From Mesorhizobium sp. (GTDB taxonomy: Bacteria > Pseudomonadota > Alphaproteobacteria > Rhizobiales > Rhizobiaceae), in NCBI RefSeq assembly GCF_004962925.1, contig NZ_SUEO01000020.1:1-35606 (forward strand): 35,606 bases of DNA, read 5' to 3'. Under the pieces are notes generated by a model. That model searched no databases, was not told the origin of the DNA, and saw nothing but the letters and a program-made list of their open reading frames with translations. This document shows, piece after piece, positions 1 through 8,492 of this stretch. The translations under genes and the position numbers were made by a program. Position 1 is the stretch's first letter. Each line of letters opens with the position of its first letter.

Positions 1-183
1 GCCGGCCGTGCCGTTGGAATAGATGCCGTCGACACCGGTCGCGCAGAGCCGCGCGATCGTCACTTCCGTCGCCTCCCAGTCGATTGCTCCGTGATCGTCG
101 ATGGCCAACATCACCGCGCCCCAGACGCCGCGCGGCGCCTGTGCAGGCAAGTGGGTCAGGTGGTCGTCCGGCTCAACGCTCAC
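1..183 (-). CDS. DapA/dihydrodipicolinate synthase-family aldolase (partial, N-terminus only)
   Basis: Only the first 61 codons are in the window; the gene continues past base 1. The frame reads GVWGAVMLAIDDHGAIDW followed by GVDGIYSNGTAG. This is the start of a class I (Schiff-base) aldolase/dehydratase of the DHDPS/N-acetylneuraminate lyase superfamily, with the substrate-binding GTxG(E) loop at residues 58-61. I chose the GTG at 183, which overlaps the end of the upstream oxidoreductase by 11 bases; an ATG at residue 25 would remove the first beta strand. It is the third gene of a tightly overlapping leftward operon. The catalytic Tyr and Lys lie outside the window, so the substrate cannot be judged. 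Family assignment is firm; specific function is unknown. Confidence 0.8.
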   Translation of the reverse strand, partial: MSVEPDDHLTHLPAQAPRGVWGAVMLAIDDHGAIDWEATEVTIARLCATGVDGIYSNGTAG

Positions 184-1168
184 CGGCGATCTCGTGCTCG
201 CGCCGGGTCTCGTTCGACGCAAAGGCAGCCTCGATGATACCGATGATCTTGCGTCCATAGGCGCCGTCGACAGGCACCGGCTTGTCGTCCGCAATGGCAT
301 CGCCCATCGCCGTCCATTCGCGCACCAGCGCACTGTGCATCCAGTTCGGCTCGAAGGAGCCTGGCAGGTCGGTCCAGACCGTATCGCGCCCCAGCATCGT
401 GCCGCGGTCCATGTCGATGCGCAGCGTTCCCTGCTCGCAGGCCAGGTCCATGGCGTAGCTGGTCGCGCCGGTGCGATAGCCGACGCTCTGCACCTGGCCG
501 AGCCCGCCGGCGGCGAAGCGCAGTCCGAGCAGGGCGGTGTCGTCGGCTTCCTGGTCATGGAACCTGGCACCGAGCATGGCGCTCACCGATACGACATCGT
601 CATCCATCAGCCAGACCAGGCGGTCGAGCGCATGGATGCCGGCCGTCAGCAGCATGCCGCCGCCGGTTGCCTTGCGCAGATGCCAGTCGCGGCGATTGTG
701 CTCCATCCAGAGCTTGATGATCCAGCTCGATCCGATGAGCGGCCGGCCGAGCGATCCTTCCTCCAGCATTTGCCTGGCCGCCATGCAGGGCAGGGCGAAA
801 TGCATGAGATGGGCGACCATCAGCTTGACGCCGCCGGCGGCCACAGCGGCGTTGATCGCATCGCAAGCCGCCGCCGTCGGCGCCATCGGCTTTTCGAGCA
901 TGATGTGCTTGCCGGCCTTTGCCGCGCCGATGGCCATTTCGGCATGGAGATGGTGAGGGCTGGCGATGAGGACGGCGTCGACATCTTTGTCGTCCAGCAG
1001 CTTGCGCCAGTCGGTGTAGCCGCGACCACCGTGTTCGGCGGTGAAGCCGGCCAGGGCGTCGTTATTGCCGCGGCACGATGCGACGAGTTGCAGGCCGTGC
1101 ACCTCCTTGATTGCCCTTGCATGGGCCACGCCGAAATCGCCCGCTCCGATAATGCCTATTCCAATCAT
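173..1168 (-). CDS. Gfo/Idh/MocA-family NAD(P)-dependent oxidoreductase (first of two)
   Basis: A 331-residue cytoplasmic dehydrogenase of the glucose-fructose oxidoreductase/inositol dehydrogenase/MocA family. Visible features are an N-terminal Rossmann loop (GIIGAGDFG, residues 6-13), the signature EKP at 92-94 whose Lys normally contacts cofactor and substrate, and a GGGMLLTAGIHALD segment containing the GxHxxD catalytic motif (His179, Asp182). Length is typical. The ATG at 1168 overlaps the stop of the preceding oxidoreductase gene in an ATGA, and its own stop overlaps the GTG of the DapA-like gene, so translation is probably coupled. Family members oxidise or reduce sugars, inositols and related polyols. 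The neighbouring peptide-type transporter and aldolases suggest a catabolic role, but the substrate is unknown. Confidence 0.9.
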   Translation of the reverse strand: MIGIGIIGAGDFGVAHARAIKEVHGLQLVASCRGNNDALAGFTAEHGGRGYTDWRKLLDDKDVDAVLIASPHHLHAEMAIGAAKAGKHIMLEKPMAPTAAACDAINAAVAAGGVKLMVAHLMHFALPCMAARQMLEEGSLGRPLIGSSWIIKLWMEHNRRDWHLRKATGGGMLLTAGIHALDRLVWLMDDDVVSVSAMLGARFHDQEADDTALLGLRFAAGGLGQVQSVGYRTGATSYAMDLACEQGTLRIDMDRGTMLGRDTVWTDLPGSFEPNWMHSALVREWTAMGDAIADDKPVPVDGAYGRKIIGIIEAAFASNETRREHEIAGER

Positions 1169-2136
1169 CGTCCTGCCTTTTCATACGCGGCGTCGATCAG
1201 CGACATCGCCGCAACATAGTCATCGATCGAAATCGCCGGCGGCGCTTTTCGGGCCAGCCGGTCGAGCGTGTCGCTCATGCACAGGCGGTAACGCATCGCC
1301 GGCAATTCGATCGGCAAGTCGACGATAGCGCCATCGTCGAGCGTCGCACAGATGGCGCGGTCGCCACAGTCGATAAGGGTCGCATTCTCACTGACGATGC
1401 GCCATTCGAAATCGCCGCCGGGGCGCATCGAAGCGAAAGTGTATCCTGCCTCAACGACGAACAAGGCTCCGGCAGCGTCTTCCAGTACAAGCAGCGCATG
1501 GTCCTCGACAGCGGCGCGGTGAATGCGGTTCTCGATTGAAACGGCTTTCAGCCCAAGCCCGCCGGTTGCCAGGCTGAGGGCGGCGTCCACGCCGTGTATG
1601 CCGAGGTTCCTCAGCGCGCCGCCGCCACCGATCGCCGAATCCACGACCCAGGCGACACCGTCGGCCGCATAGCGCTGCGGCGGGCCATTGACCAGCCGGA
1701 ACTGGCAATGCGCAACCGCACCGGCGCGGCCTTGCTGGCGCAACCGTTCAAAGGCAGTGACGGCCGGCCCAAAGCGGTTGGGCAGGGGAACGCTGACAAA
1801 GGCCTGGTGCTGCCTCGCCAGGTCACGCAGCGCGGCCAACGCGCCGGTGCTGCTCGCCGCCGGCTTTTCCAGGATCAGCGGTATGCCGGCTTCGATGACG
1901 GCCCGCGCCCGCGCGGGCACGGCCGAAGGATGTCCCATCAGCAGGATCACATCAGGCGGGCTGGAGAGGATGTTCGCAAAACCCGCAATGAACGGCAAAT
2001 GATGACGCGTCGCGAAGGCGCGCGCATGCTCGGTGTCCTCATCCCAAATGCCGGCAATCTCGGCGCCGCAGGAGCGTGCGGCGTCGAGATGCATTTCGGC
2101 GTGCCAATGGCTTGAGCCGGCCAGGACAATCTTCAT
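1165..2136 (-). CDS. Gfo/Idh/MocA-family oxidoreductase (second, divergent N-terminus)
   Basis: A 323-residue protein with the Gfo/Idh/MocA layout: an N-terminal nucleotide-binding half, the EKP signature at residues 90-92, and a GGGALRNLGIHGVD segment matching the GxHxxD catalytic motif. The usual GxGxxG loop is replaced by AGSSHWHAE (residues 6-14), so cofactor binding may differ from that of its neighbour. It is the first gene of the leftward operon, starting at ATG 2136 and facing the GntR regulator across about 110 bases that contain a strong palindrome. The two oxidoreductases are only distantly alike, so they probably catalyse different steps or form a hetero-oligomer rather than being a recent duplication. 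The substrate is not identifiable. Confidence 0.87.
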   Translation of the reverse strand: MKIVLAGSSHWHAEMHLDAARSCGAEIAGIWDEDTEHARAFATRHHLPFIAGFANILSSPPDVILLMGHPSAVPARARAVIEAGIPLILEKPAASSTGALAALRDLARQHQAFVSVPLPNRFGPAVTAFERLRQQGRAGAVAHCQFRLVNGPPQRYAADGVAWVVDSAIGGGGALRNLGIHGVDAALSLATGGLGLKAVSIENRIHRAAVEDHALLVLEDAAGALFVVEAGYTFASMRPGGDFEWRIVSENATLIDCGDRAICATLDDGAIVDLPIELPAMRYRLCMSDTLDRLARKAPPAISIDDYVAAMSLIDAAYEKAGR

Positions 2137-2156
2137 TTCAGTGACGTATCCTCTTA

Positions 2157-2176
2157 CTTGCAGGATATCCTACAAG
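2157..2176. promoter_or_regulatory. Probable operator of the FCD-GntR regulator in the divergent promoter region
   Basis: The 20 bases CTTGCAGGATATCCTACAAG form an inverted repeat with nine of ten pairs matching (centre GGATATCC). They lie in the gap between the divergent oxidoreductase (start 2136) and gntR (start 2248). CTACAAG occurs again at 2184-2190. FCD-family GntR regulators commonly bind such short palindromes next to their own gene. The site could control both divergent operons; this is inferred from position and symmetry only. Confidence 0.55.
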
Positions 2177-2247
2177 TCGCTATGCTACAAGCATCGACCG
2201 CTTTGCGATGCGCCATCGGGCGCAATTGCAGCGGCGCTGGGAGCAAA

Positions 2248-2979
2248 ATGCCGGAACCCAAGTCGATCTCGGAACCCAAGTCGATCGAACCCTTGACCCG
2301 ACCGCCGCTGCTTCACGTCAGCGTGCAGGAGAGCCTCAGGAAATATATCCAGAGCAACAAGCTCAAGGCGGGGGATCCCTTGCCGCCGGAGACCTTCCTG
2401 GCGCAGCAACTCGGTGTCGGCCGCAACTCGGTGCGCGAAGCGATCAAGGCGCTGGAGTCGATCGGCATTCTGGAGACGCGCCGCGGCATCGGCGTGTTCG
2501 TCAAGGAATTCTCGTTCAAGCCCTTGCTGGATAATTTGGCGTATGGCCTGCAGGATTCGTTGCGCGACGTGGAGGAGCTGCGCGAGATCCGCCGCGTCCT
2601 TGAAACCGGCCTCATCGCCAAGACCATCGAGATGATCAGCGCCGAAGACATCGCCGCGCTGCGCCAGCTGACCGAAAGCATGCGGCGGCGCGCCGAGCGC
2701 CAGGAGAGCTTTGCCGAAGAGGACCAGCAATTCCACCAGCTGCTGTTCCGCTGCCAGAACAATCACATGCTGAGCGCGCTGATCGACATCTTCTGGGTGG
2801 CGTTCAACAAGGCCTCGAACTTCACCAGCCTCGACAATCCGACACCGCTGGCGACGTGGCGCGACCATCACGAGATCGTCGAGGCCGTCGCCGCCAAGGA
2901 TGTCGACCGGGCGCGTCAGCGCCTCGACGACCACTATAGGGGGATTCAGCAAGTCATCGCCAAAAATCGAACGACCTGA
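2248..2979 (+). CDS. GntR-family (FadR/FCD subfamily) transcriptional regulator
   Basis: A 243-residue DNA-binding regulator. A winged helix occupies about residues 20-90 (DPLPPETFLAQQLGVGRNSV then REAIKALESIGILETRRGIG). An all-helical FCD ligand-binding domain follows, with the usual metal-ligand pattern: Asp/His in EEDQQFHQLLF, His in WRDHHEIVEA and His in LDDHYRGI. I chose ATG 2248, preceded by GGGAG at a good distance. An upstream in-frame ATG at 2158 would place the start inside the palindromic operator. Residues 3-14 are a duplicated PKSI stretch encoded by an 18-base tandem repeat. FCD regulators usually respond to small carboxylates or sugar acids, so this one probably controls the flanking transport and oxidoreductase operons. 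Confidence 0.9.
   Translation: MPEPKSISEPKSIEPLTRPPLLHVSVQESLRKYIQSNKLKAGDPLPPETFLAQQLGVGRNSVREAIKALESIGILETRRGIGVFVKEFSFKPLLDNLAYGLQDSLRDVEELREIRRVLETGLIAKTIEMISAEDIAALRQLTESMRRRAERQESFAEEDQQFHQLLFRCQNNHMLSALIDIFWVAFNKASNFTSLDNPTPLATWRDHHEIVEAVAAKDVDRARQRLDDHYRGIQQVIAKNRTT
2252..2287 (+). repeat. 18-base tandem duplication inside the start of gntR
   Basis: The unit CGGAACCCAAGTCGATC plus one base occurs twice head to tail (2252-2269 and 2270-2287) with only the last base differing. It adds six in-frame residues to the disordered N-terminus of the regulator without touching the winged helix, so it looks like a recent slippage product. Confidence 0.85.
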
Positions 2980-3020
2980 CCCAACACCGAACTACCTGAC
3001 AATGCCAAGGGAGGAAAACC

Positions 3021-4607
3021 ATGCGCATCAAGACTATAGCTCGTCATCTGGCCGTCACCGGGCTGCTGCTCGGCGGCATCGGCCTGGCCACCAGCGTCCA
3101 GGCACAGGGCGCCAAGACCATAACCGGAGGCTTCGACGTCGGCCCCGGCGGCTTTCCCAAGAACTTCAATCCGCTGGCTGCGACCGGCGGCTTTACCTGG
3201 CTCAGCACCTACTTTGAACCGCTGGTCATCTACAACGCCGAACTGACCGAACTCGAAGGCGATCTGGCCAAGGACTACAAGGTCAGTGACGATCAGCTGA
3301 CCTATACGTTCAACCTTGTCCAAGAGAGCTGGCACGACGGCAAGCCGTTCACGTCCAAGGACGTCAAGTTCACGCTTGAGCTCGCCAGGAACAAAGCGTC
3401 CGGCAGTTTGTTTGCCGCGCGTCTCGGCGACATCGCCTCGGTCGACGCGCCGGACGATCGCACCGTGGTCGTCAAACTGTCGAAGCCCAACGGCTCCTTC
3501 CTGTCCATTCTTTCGCAGGTGATGATCCTGCCGGAGCATGCCCTGGCCGCGATGCCACCGGAAACGCTGGCCACAAGCACCTGGTGGTCCACCACTCCGG
3601 TCGGCACCGGCCCCTTCAAGTTCAATCGCTATGTCAGCGATCAATATGTCGAGCTGGCCGCGGATGACGACTATCGCGGCGGCAAGCCGAAGGCCGACGT
3701 GCTCATCAACCGGTATTTCGAGAGCCCGGCGGCGGCCGTTGCCGCGCTGCGCGCCGGCGAAATCCAGTTCACTTATGTCGAGCCCGACGACGCGGTATCC
3801 TTCAAAAGCGACAGCAATTTCAAAGTGATCGAGGGCGCTTCTTATGTAGTCAACTACATCGGCCTCAACCAGAAGGTCGAGCTCTTCAAAGATGTTCGCG
3901 TCCGCCAGGCGATCATGTACGCGGTCGATCGCAATGCCATCATCGAGAGCCTCTATGGCGGCGCGGCCAAACCGGCCAATTGCGGCTACGTCGCGCCTCA
4001 TCTGGTTCCCGAAGGCCTCGAATCCTATGCCTACGATCCGGCAAAGGCCAAGGCTCTGCTTGCCGAGGCGGGTTGGGACAAGATCAACGGCGACAAGCCC
4101 ATCACCTTGCTGACCTATTACGGCTCGCCGCAAGCGGCCAATGTGATGGCCGCCATCCAGTCGATGCTGGCCGAGGTCGGGATCAATGTGGTGCCGCGCG
4201 TCGTCGATACGCCGACCTATAACGGCATCGTCTACAAGGAAGGTACGCCGGACTGGAACGCATTTGCGATGGTCTATGCCGGCCTGCAGAATGGTCCAAA
4301 TCCGGCTGGCATCAGCCCGGGTCTTAACAAGTCCCAGATCCCGCCGGCAGGCTTCAACACCATGCGCATCGAGTTCGACGATCTGAGCGCTGCATTGGAC
4401 GCTGCGCTCGCCCAGACCGATCCGGCCAAGATCGATCAATCCTGGCAAGAAGTCTGCAAGGTGATGAACAAGGATCTGCCCTGGGCGACATTATGGGTGG
4501 CCAACCGCTACGGCGTGGCCTCCAACAAGCTGCGTGACTTTGTCTGGACGCCGGCGCCGGCTGGTGGTCCTTACGCGGCTCACCCGGAACGCTGGGACAT
4601 CCAGTAA
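3021..4607 (+). CDS. ABC transporter substrate-binding protein, peptide/opine/nickel family (SBP_bac_5)
   Basis: A 528-residue periplasmic binding protein. It has a Sec signal peptide (MRIK, a hydrophobic core through about residue 23, cleavage near SVQA-QG). The mature part follows the DppA/OppA pattern: an ESWHDGKPFTSKDVKFTLEL segment, the TTPVGTGPFKF motif and the DVRVRQAIMYAVDRNAII segment, all typical of family 5 solute-binding proteins. A strong ribosome site (GGGAGGAAA) precedes ATG 3021. It lies 41 bases after gntR and opens the transporter operon. Two stem-loops separate it from the permease genes, an arrangement often used to give the binding protein a higher mRNA level. This family carries peptides, opines, oligosaccharides and sugar-acid conjugates; the DapA-family partner argues against plain peptides. 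Confidence 0.92.
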   Translation: MRIKTIARHLAVTGLLLGGIGLATSVQAQGAKTITGGFDVGPGGFPKNFNPLAATGGFTWLSTYFEPLVIYNAELTELEGDLAKDYKVSDDQLTYTFNLVQESWHDGKPFTSKDVKFTLELARNKASGSLFAARLGDIASVDAPDDRTVVVKLSKPNGSFLSILSQVMILPEHALAAMPPETLATSTWWSTTPVGTGPFKFNRYVSDQYVELAADDDYRGGKPKADVLINRYFESPAAAVAALRAGEIQFTYVEPDDAVSFKSDSNFKVIEGASYVVNYIGLNQKVELFKDVRVRQAIMYAVDRNAIIESLYGGAAKPANCGYVAPHLVPEGLESYAYDPAKAKALLAEAGWDKINGDKPITLLTYYGSPQAANVMAAIQSMLAEVGINVVPRVVDTPTYNGIVYKEGTPDWNAFAMVYAGLQNGPNPAGISPGLNKSQIPPAGFNTMRIEFDDLSAALDAALAQTDPAKIDQSWQEVCKVMNKDLPWATLWVANRYGVASNKLRDFVWTPAPAGGPYAAHPERWDIQ

Positions 4608-4615
4608 AACGCTTG

Positions 4616-4661
4616 GCGGGTCAGGCCCGCATTTGCAAGGAGCCGGCCTGATGCCGGCTCC
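4616..4661 (+). other. Two stem-loops between binding-protein and permease genes
   Basis: GCGGG-TCAGG-CCCGC (4616-4630) is a short hairpin. GGAGCCGGC-CTGAT-GCCGGCTCC (4639-4661) is a perfect nine-base-pair hairpin with a five-base loop. No T-run follows, so this is not a classical terminator. It more likely protects the 3' end of the binding-protein transcript or partly attenuates readthrough into the permease genes. Confidence 0.6.
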
Positions 4662-4685
4662 GCTCACCATCACTACGGACCGCCA

Positions 4686-5645
4686 ATGCTGAGTTTCATT
4701 GCCCGCCGCAGCGCTACAGGACTGTTGATGCTGGTCGCCTTGAGCGTCCTCATCTTCATCCTTCTGCGACTGGCGCCCGGCGATCCGATCGACGCATATA
4801 TCAATCCGTCCAGCCCGATGTCTGCTTCCGACCTCGAAGTCCTGCGTGATCGGCTTGGGCTCGACCAGCCGCTTCCCGTGCAATACCTCGCCTGGCTTCG
4901 CGCTGCGCTCAGCGGCGACTTCGGCTATTCGATCCAGCGCAGCGGCGTTGCCGTGCTGCCGCTGGTCATGGAACGCATCGGCCCAACCGCGCTCTTGATG
5001 GGCACGGGCCTGGCCATTGCCATCGTGCTCGGCATTTCCGCCGGCATCTTCAGCGCCGTCCGCCGTAACGCGCTGCCCGACATCGCGCTGTCGGTGGTTT
5101 CTTTCGTCGGCATCTCCAGCCCGGCTTTTCTGACGGCACTTCTCGGACTGTACTTTTTCTCGGTGCTGCTGCGCTGGGCGCCATCAGGCGGCATGCAGAC
5201 CGCCGGCGCACCTTTTTCCGTATCGGACGTGCTCGCGCATCTCGTCCTGCCGGCCTGCCTGCTGTCAATCGGACACGCAGCGCTGATCATGCGCTACATG
5301 CGCGCGTCGCTGCTGGAAGTGCTGAACCAGGACTATGTACGGACCGCGCGTGCCAAGGGAGTGCGCGAATTCTGGGTGATCATCAAGCACGCGACGCGCA
5401 ATGCGCTTTTGCCTGTTATCACCCTGATCGGATCGACGGTCGGCATCGCGATCGGCGGCGCCATCTTCCTCGAAAGCGTGTTCAACTGGCCGGGCATGGG
5501 CCTGCTGCTGGTCAACGCCGTAGGCACACGGGATTACCCGGTGATCATGGGCGCCACTCTGGTAATCGGCATCTGCGTTATTCTGGTCAATCTCCTGACC
5601 GATATCGTCTATGCCGTCGTCGACCCGCGCATTCAGGTGTCGTGA
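4686..5645 (+). CDS. ABC transporter permease, DppB/OppB type
   Basis: A 319-residue inner-membrane permease with about six membrane helices. It begins with the N-terminal helix typical of DppB-type subunits ([20 protein letters not shown]), followed by the conserved GDPIDAYI and [14 protein letters not shown] segments. Near residue 220 it carries the cytoplasmic coupling (EAA) loop [20 protein letters not shown], which docks on the ATPase subunits. The C-terminus [12 protein letters not shown] is the usual DppB ending. It overlaps the next permease at TGATG. It forms the channel with the DppC-type partner. Confidence 0.92.
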   Translation: MLSFIARRSATGLLMLVALSVLIFILLRLAPGDPIDAYINPSSPMSASDLEVLRDRLGLDQPLPVQYLAWLRAALSGDFGYSIQRSGVAVLPLVMERIGPTALLMGTGLAIAIVLGISAGIFSAVRRNALPDIALSVVSFVGISSPAFLTALLGLYFFSVLLRWAPSGGMQTAGAPFSVSDVLAHLVLPACLLSIGHAALIMRYMRASLLEVLNQDYVRTARAKGVREFWVIIKHATRNALLPVITLIGSTVGIAIGGAIFLESVFNWPGMGLLLVNAVGTRDYPVIMGATLVIGICVILVNLLTDIVYAVVDPRIQVS

Positions 5646-6547
5646 TGACGATCACCGCGCCAGACCCGACAGTCGGACCGACAGCCGTGCCGCAAACCAA
5701 AGGACCGCTCCGCCGCGCGCTCGACCGCTTCTTTGAAAATCGTGCGGCGCGCGCCGGTCTGCTTATCGTCGTCCCCATCCTGCTGGCGGTTTCGACCTAT
5801 CCTTTATGGTGGCCGTTCAGCCCCAACGCCATCGATCTCAGGGCGATCAACAAGGGGCCGTCCGCCATTCATTGGCTGGGCAGCGACGGCGTCGGCCGTG
5901 ACGTCATGGCCCGGCTGCTGCAAGGCGGGCGGATCTCGTTGCTGGTCGCCGTCTGCTCGGTCGCCATCTCGATCGTCATCGGCTTTCTGGTCGGCGCCGT
6001 CGCCAGCTTTGGCGGGCGTCTTGTCGACGGCACGGTGATGCGCTTCGTCGATCTCGCAATGACGCTGCCGCCGGTGATCTTCCTGCTCGTGCTCGCCTCG
6101 ATTGCCGGCACCGGCATCGCGCCGACCATCCTGGTGATCTCGCTGCTCTCGTGGCCGGTGCTGTCGCGCATGGTGCGCGCCCGGTTGCTCGAGCTGCGCG
6201 AGCGCGACTTCGTCGTCGCCGCCCGTGGCATGGGGGCAGGGCTGCCGCATCTCCTGTTCCGTCACGGCCTGCCGAACTGCATCGATATTCTTGTCGTCTA
6301 CGCCACGCTGCAAATCGCCAACGCCATTCTGCTCGAAGCCGGCCTTTCCTTCCTCGGCCTCGGCATCGCGCCGCCCGAAGCCAGCTGGGGCAACATGCTC
6401 AATCTCGCCCGCTCCACCGTCGTGCTCGAACAATATCCCTGGCAATGGATGTTTCCCGGCGCCGTACTCGTGCTCACCGTTCTGGCCATCAACTTCATCG
6501 GCGATGGCCTGCGCGATGCATTCGACCCTCGTTCCGATCTCAACTGA
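5645..6547 (+). CDS. ABC transporter permease, DppC/OppC type
   Basis: A 300-residue inner-membrane permease starting at ATG 5645, one base inside the stop of the previous gene; a GTG at 5642 would add one residue. It has the DppC layout: a cytoplasmic N-terminus and one early helix, then [20 protein letters not shown], a characteristic OppC-family motif. A multi-helix core and the coupling loop [20 protein letters not shown] follow, then [19 protein letters not shown] and DALRDAF-like ending [13 protein letters not shown]. It is the second channel subunit. Confidence 0.92.
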   Translation: MTITAPDPTVGPTAVPQTKGPLRRALDRFFENRAARAGLLIVVPILLAVSTYPLWWPFSPNAIDLRAINKGPSAIHWLGSDGVGRDVMARLLQGGRISLLVAVCSVAISIVIGFLVGAVASFGGRLVDGTVMRFVDLAMTLPPVIFLLVLASIAGTGIAPTILVISLLSWPVLSRMVRARLLELRERDFVVAARGMGAGLPHLLFRHGLPNCIDILVVYATLQIANAILLEAGLSFLGLGIAPPEASWGNMLNLARSTVVLEQYPWQWMFPGAVLVLTVLAINFIGDGLRDAFDPRSDLN

Positions 6548-6563
6548 CCTGAAGGTTCAACAA

Positions 6564-7481
6564 ATGCCTCTGTTTACCGGTGTCGTGCCACCCGTCGTCA
6601 CCCCCCTCCATTCCGATTTCACCATCGATTTTGCGTCGTTCACCCGGACGATTGAAAACCTGCTCGACGGCGGCGTTCACGGGCTCTTCGTGCTCGGCTC
6701 GACCAGCGAGGTGGTCTTCCATGACGAGGCTGGCCGCAGGGCCATCATCGAGCATGCGGTCAAGGTCAACAACGGCCGCGTGCCGATCTTCGCCGGGGTC
6801 ATCGACCCGACAACCGATCGTGTCATCAACCATGCCCGGATAGCCAGATCGGCCGGCGCCGACGCCGTTGTGGTCACAGCGCCATTCTATACCCGCACCA
6901 GCCAGCCCGAGATCGGCGATCACTTCCGCTATATCAGGGACGCGGTCGACATTCCCATCATTGCCTACGACATCCCGGTCTGCGTCCATGTCAAGCTGGA
7001 GCGCAAGACCACCGTCGCCCTTGCCCGCGAGGGCGTTATCGCCGGCATCAAGGATTCCAGCGGCGATGACGGCAATCTGCGTTATGTGCTCAAGGACATG
7101 GCCAACGATCCGGATTTCTTCGGCATGACCGGGTCCGAGATACTGGTGGACAGCGTGCTGGCCATGGGCGCGCATGGTGTCGTGCCGGGCCTCGCCAATG
7201 TCGATCCGCACGGCTACGTCAAGCTGTGGAACCTGATGCAGGCGGGTCAGCACGCCGAAGCCCGCGTGGAGCAGGAGCGGCTGTTGAAGCTGTTCGAGAT
7301 CGTCTGGATCTCGCTCGGCAGGACAAGTGCGGGCTCGGCCGGCGTCGGCGCCTTCAAGACAGCGATGAAGAGCCTCGGCATCATCGCCTCCAACACCATG
7401 GCGCGGCCGCAACGCAGCTTGAACGACGAGGAAACCGCAAAGGTCGACGTTGTTCTGCGCGACGTCGGGCTGCTGCGCTGA
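6564..7481 (+). CDS. DapA-superfamily Schiff-base aldolase/dehydratase (DHDPS/NAL family)
   Basis: A 305-residue (beta/alpha)8-barrel enzyme starting at ATG 6564, with GAAGG eight bases upstream. The carboxylate-binding loop is GSTSE (45-49), the proton-relay Tyr is in IIAYDIP (Tyr135) and the Schiff-base Lys is in GIKDSSGD (Lys163). All three catalytic elements are intact. The family includes 4-hydroxy-tetrahydrodipicolinate synthase, N-acetylneuraminate lyase, 2-keto-3-deoxygluconate aldolase and sugar-acid dehydratases. The location between permease and ATPase genes makes a catabolic role on the imported compound far more likely than lysine synthesis. A sister DapA-like gene lies in the divergent operon at 1-183. 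The exact substrate is unknown. Confidence 0.9.
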   Translation: MPLFTGVVPPVVTPLHSDFTIDFASFTRTIENLLDGGVHGLFVLGSTSEVVFHDEAGRRAIIEHAVKVNNGRVPIFAGVIDPTTDRVINHARIARSAGADAVVVTAPFYTRTSQPEIGDHFRYIRDAVDIPIIAYDIPVCVHVKLERKTTVALAREGVIAGIKDSSGDDGNLRYVLKDMANDPDFFGMTGSEILVDSVLAMGAHGVVPGLANVDPHGYVKLWNLMQAGQHAEARVEQERLLKLFEIVWISLGRTSAGSAGVGAFKTAMKSLGIIASNTMARPQRSLNDEETAKVDVVLRDVGLLR

Positions 7482-7483
7482 CC

Positions 7484-8491
7484 GTGGACGCTCCGATCCT
7501 CTCGATCTCAGGCCTGCGGGCGGTGTTCCGCATAGCGGGGCGCGACATAGGCGCCGTGCAGGACGTCGATCTGACGATCGGATCGGGTGAAACGGTCGCG
7601 CTCGTCGGCGAGTCCGGATCGGGCAAATCCGTCACCAGCCTGTCGATCATCGGCCTGCTGCCGAAGAAGATCGGACACATCGCCGAGGGATCGATCGCGC
7701 TGCGACGCAGGGATGGCACGGTCACCGAGCTGACCGGCCTCGATCCTGAGTCCCTGCGCAAGGTGCGCGGCAACGACATCGGCATGGTGTTCCAGGAGCC
7801 GATGACCAGCCTCAATCCGGTCTACACCATCGGCGAACAGATCGCCGAGCCGATCCGCATCCATCTCGGCAAGTCGCATCGTGATGCGGCCGCCGACGCC
7901 GTGCGGCTGCTGGCTCAGGTCGGCATTCCCGATCCTGATCGGCGGGCGCGGCAATACCCGCATGAGCTGTCGGGAGGGATGCGTCAGCGCGCCACCATCG
8001 CCATGGCCCTGTCCTGCAATCCGACCTTGCTGATCGCCGACGAGCCGACCACCGCGCTCGACGTCACCATCCAGGCCCAGATTCTCGACCTGCTGGCCGA
8101 GCTGCAAGCGCAACGCGGCATGGGCATTCTGTTCGTCACGCACAATCTCGGCGTCGTTGCCGAGATCGCCGACCGCGTCGCGGTCATGTATGCCGGGCGC
8201 ATCGTGGAATCGGGTCCGGTGAGCGAGGTGTTCACCCGTCCGCGTCATCCCTACACCGCCGGGCTGATACGTTCGGTGCCACGGCTTGGCCAGGCCACCT
8301 CGCTGAAGGCAGCAGGAACGCCGCTTCCGACCATCGCCGGCAATGTTCCGTCGCTGGCCTTGCTGCCCAAGGGCTGCTCCTTCGCGCCGCGTTGCGCCCT
8401 AGCTGTCGATGCCTGCCGCACTGCTGTACCGCCATTGTTCGCAGCGACGTCAACCCAGCAAAGCCGTTGTTTGCGCTGGGAGGATCTCTGA
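7484..8491 (+). CDS. ABC transporter ATP-binding protein, DppD/OppD type
   Basis: A 335-residue ATPase. I chose GTG 7484, two bases after the aldolase stop, giving [11 protein letters not shown] as N-terminus; the frame stays open upstream but that part is antisense-quality sequence inside the aldolase. Visible are Walker A GESGSGKS (42-49), the Q-loop [11 protein letters not shown], the ABC signature LSGGMRQR, Walker B LLIADEPT, and the H-loop (FVTHN). The C-terminal oligopeptide/dipeptide extension follows, with the Cys-containing segment [15 protein letters not shown] that often holds an iron-sulfur or metal site. It pairs with the DppF-type subunit starting one base after its stop. Confidence 0.92.
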   Translation: MDAPILSISGLRAVFRIAGRDIGAVQDVDLTIGSGETVALVGESGSGKSVTSLSIIGLLPKKIGHIAEGSIALRRRDGTVTELTGLDPESLRKVRGNDIGMVFQEPMTSLNPVYTIGEQIAEPIRIHLGKSHRDAAADAVRLLAQVGIPDPDRRARQYPHELSGGMRQRATIAMALSCNPTLLIADEPTTALDVTIQAQILDLLAELQAQRGMGILFVTHNLGVVAEIADRVAVMYAGRIVESGPVSEVFTRPRHPYTAGLIRSVPRLGQATSLKAAGTPLPTIAGNVPSLALLPKGCSFAPRCALAVDACRTAVPPLFAATSTQQSRCLRWEDL

Positions 8492-8492
8492 C

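Noticed and set aside
2946..4448. A 500-codon open frame on the minus strand opposite the binding-protein gene
   Set aside because: It is an exact antisense of a convincing SBP_bac_5 gene; its composition is that of a GC-rich shadow frame and it has no recognisable motif.
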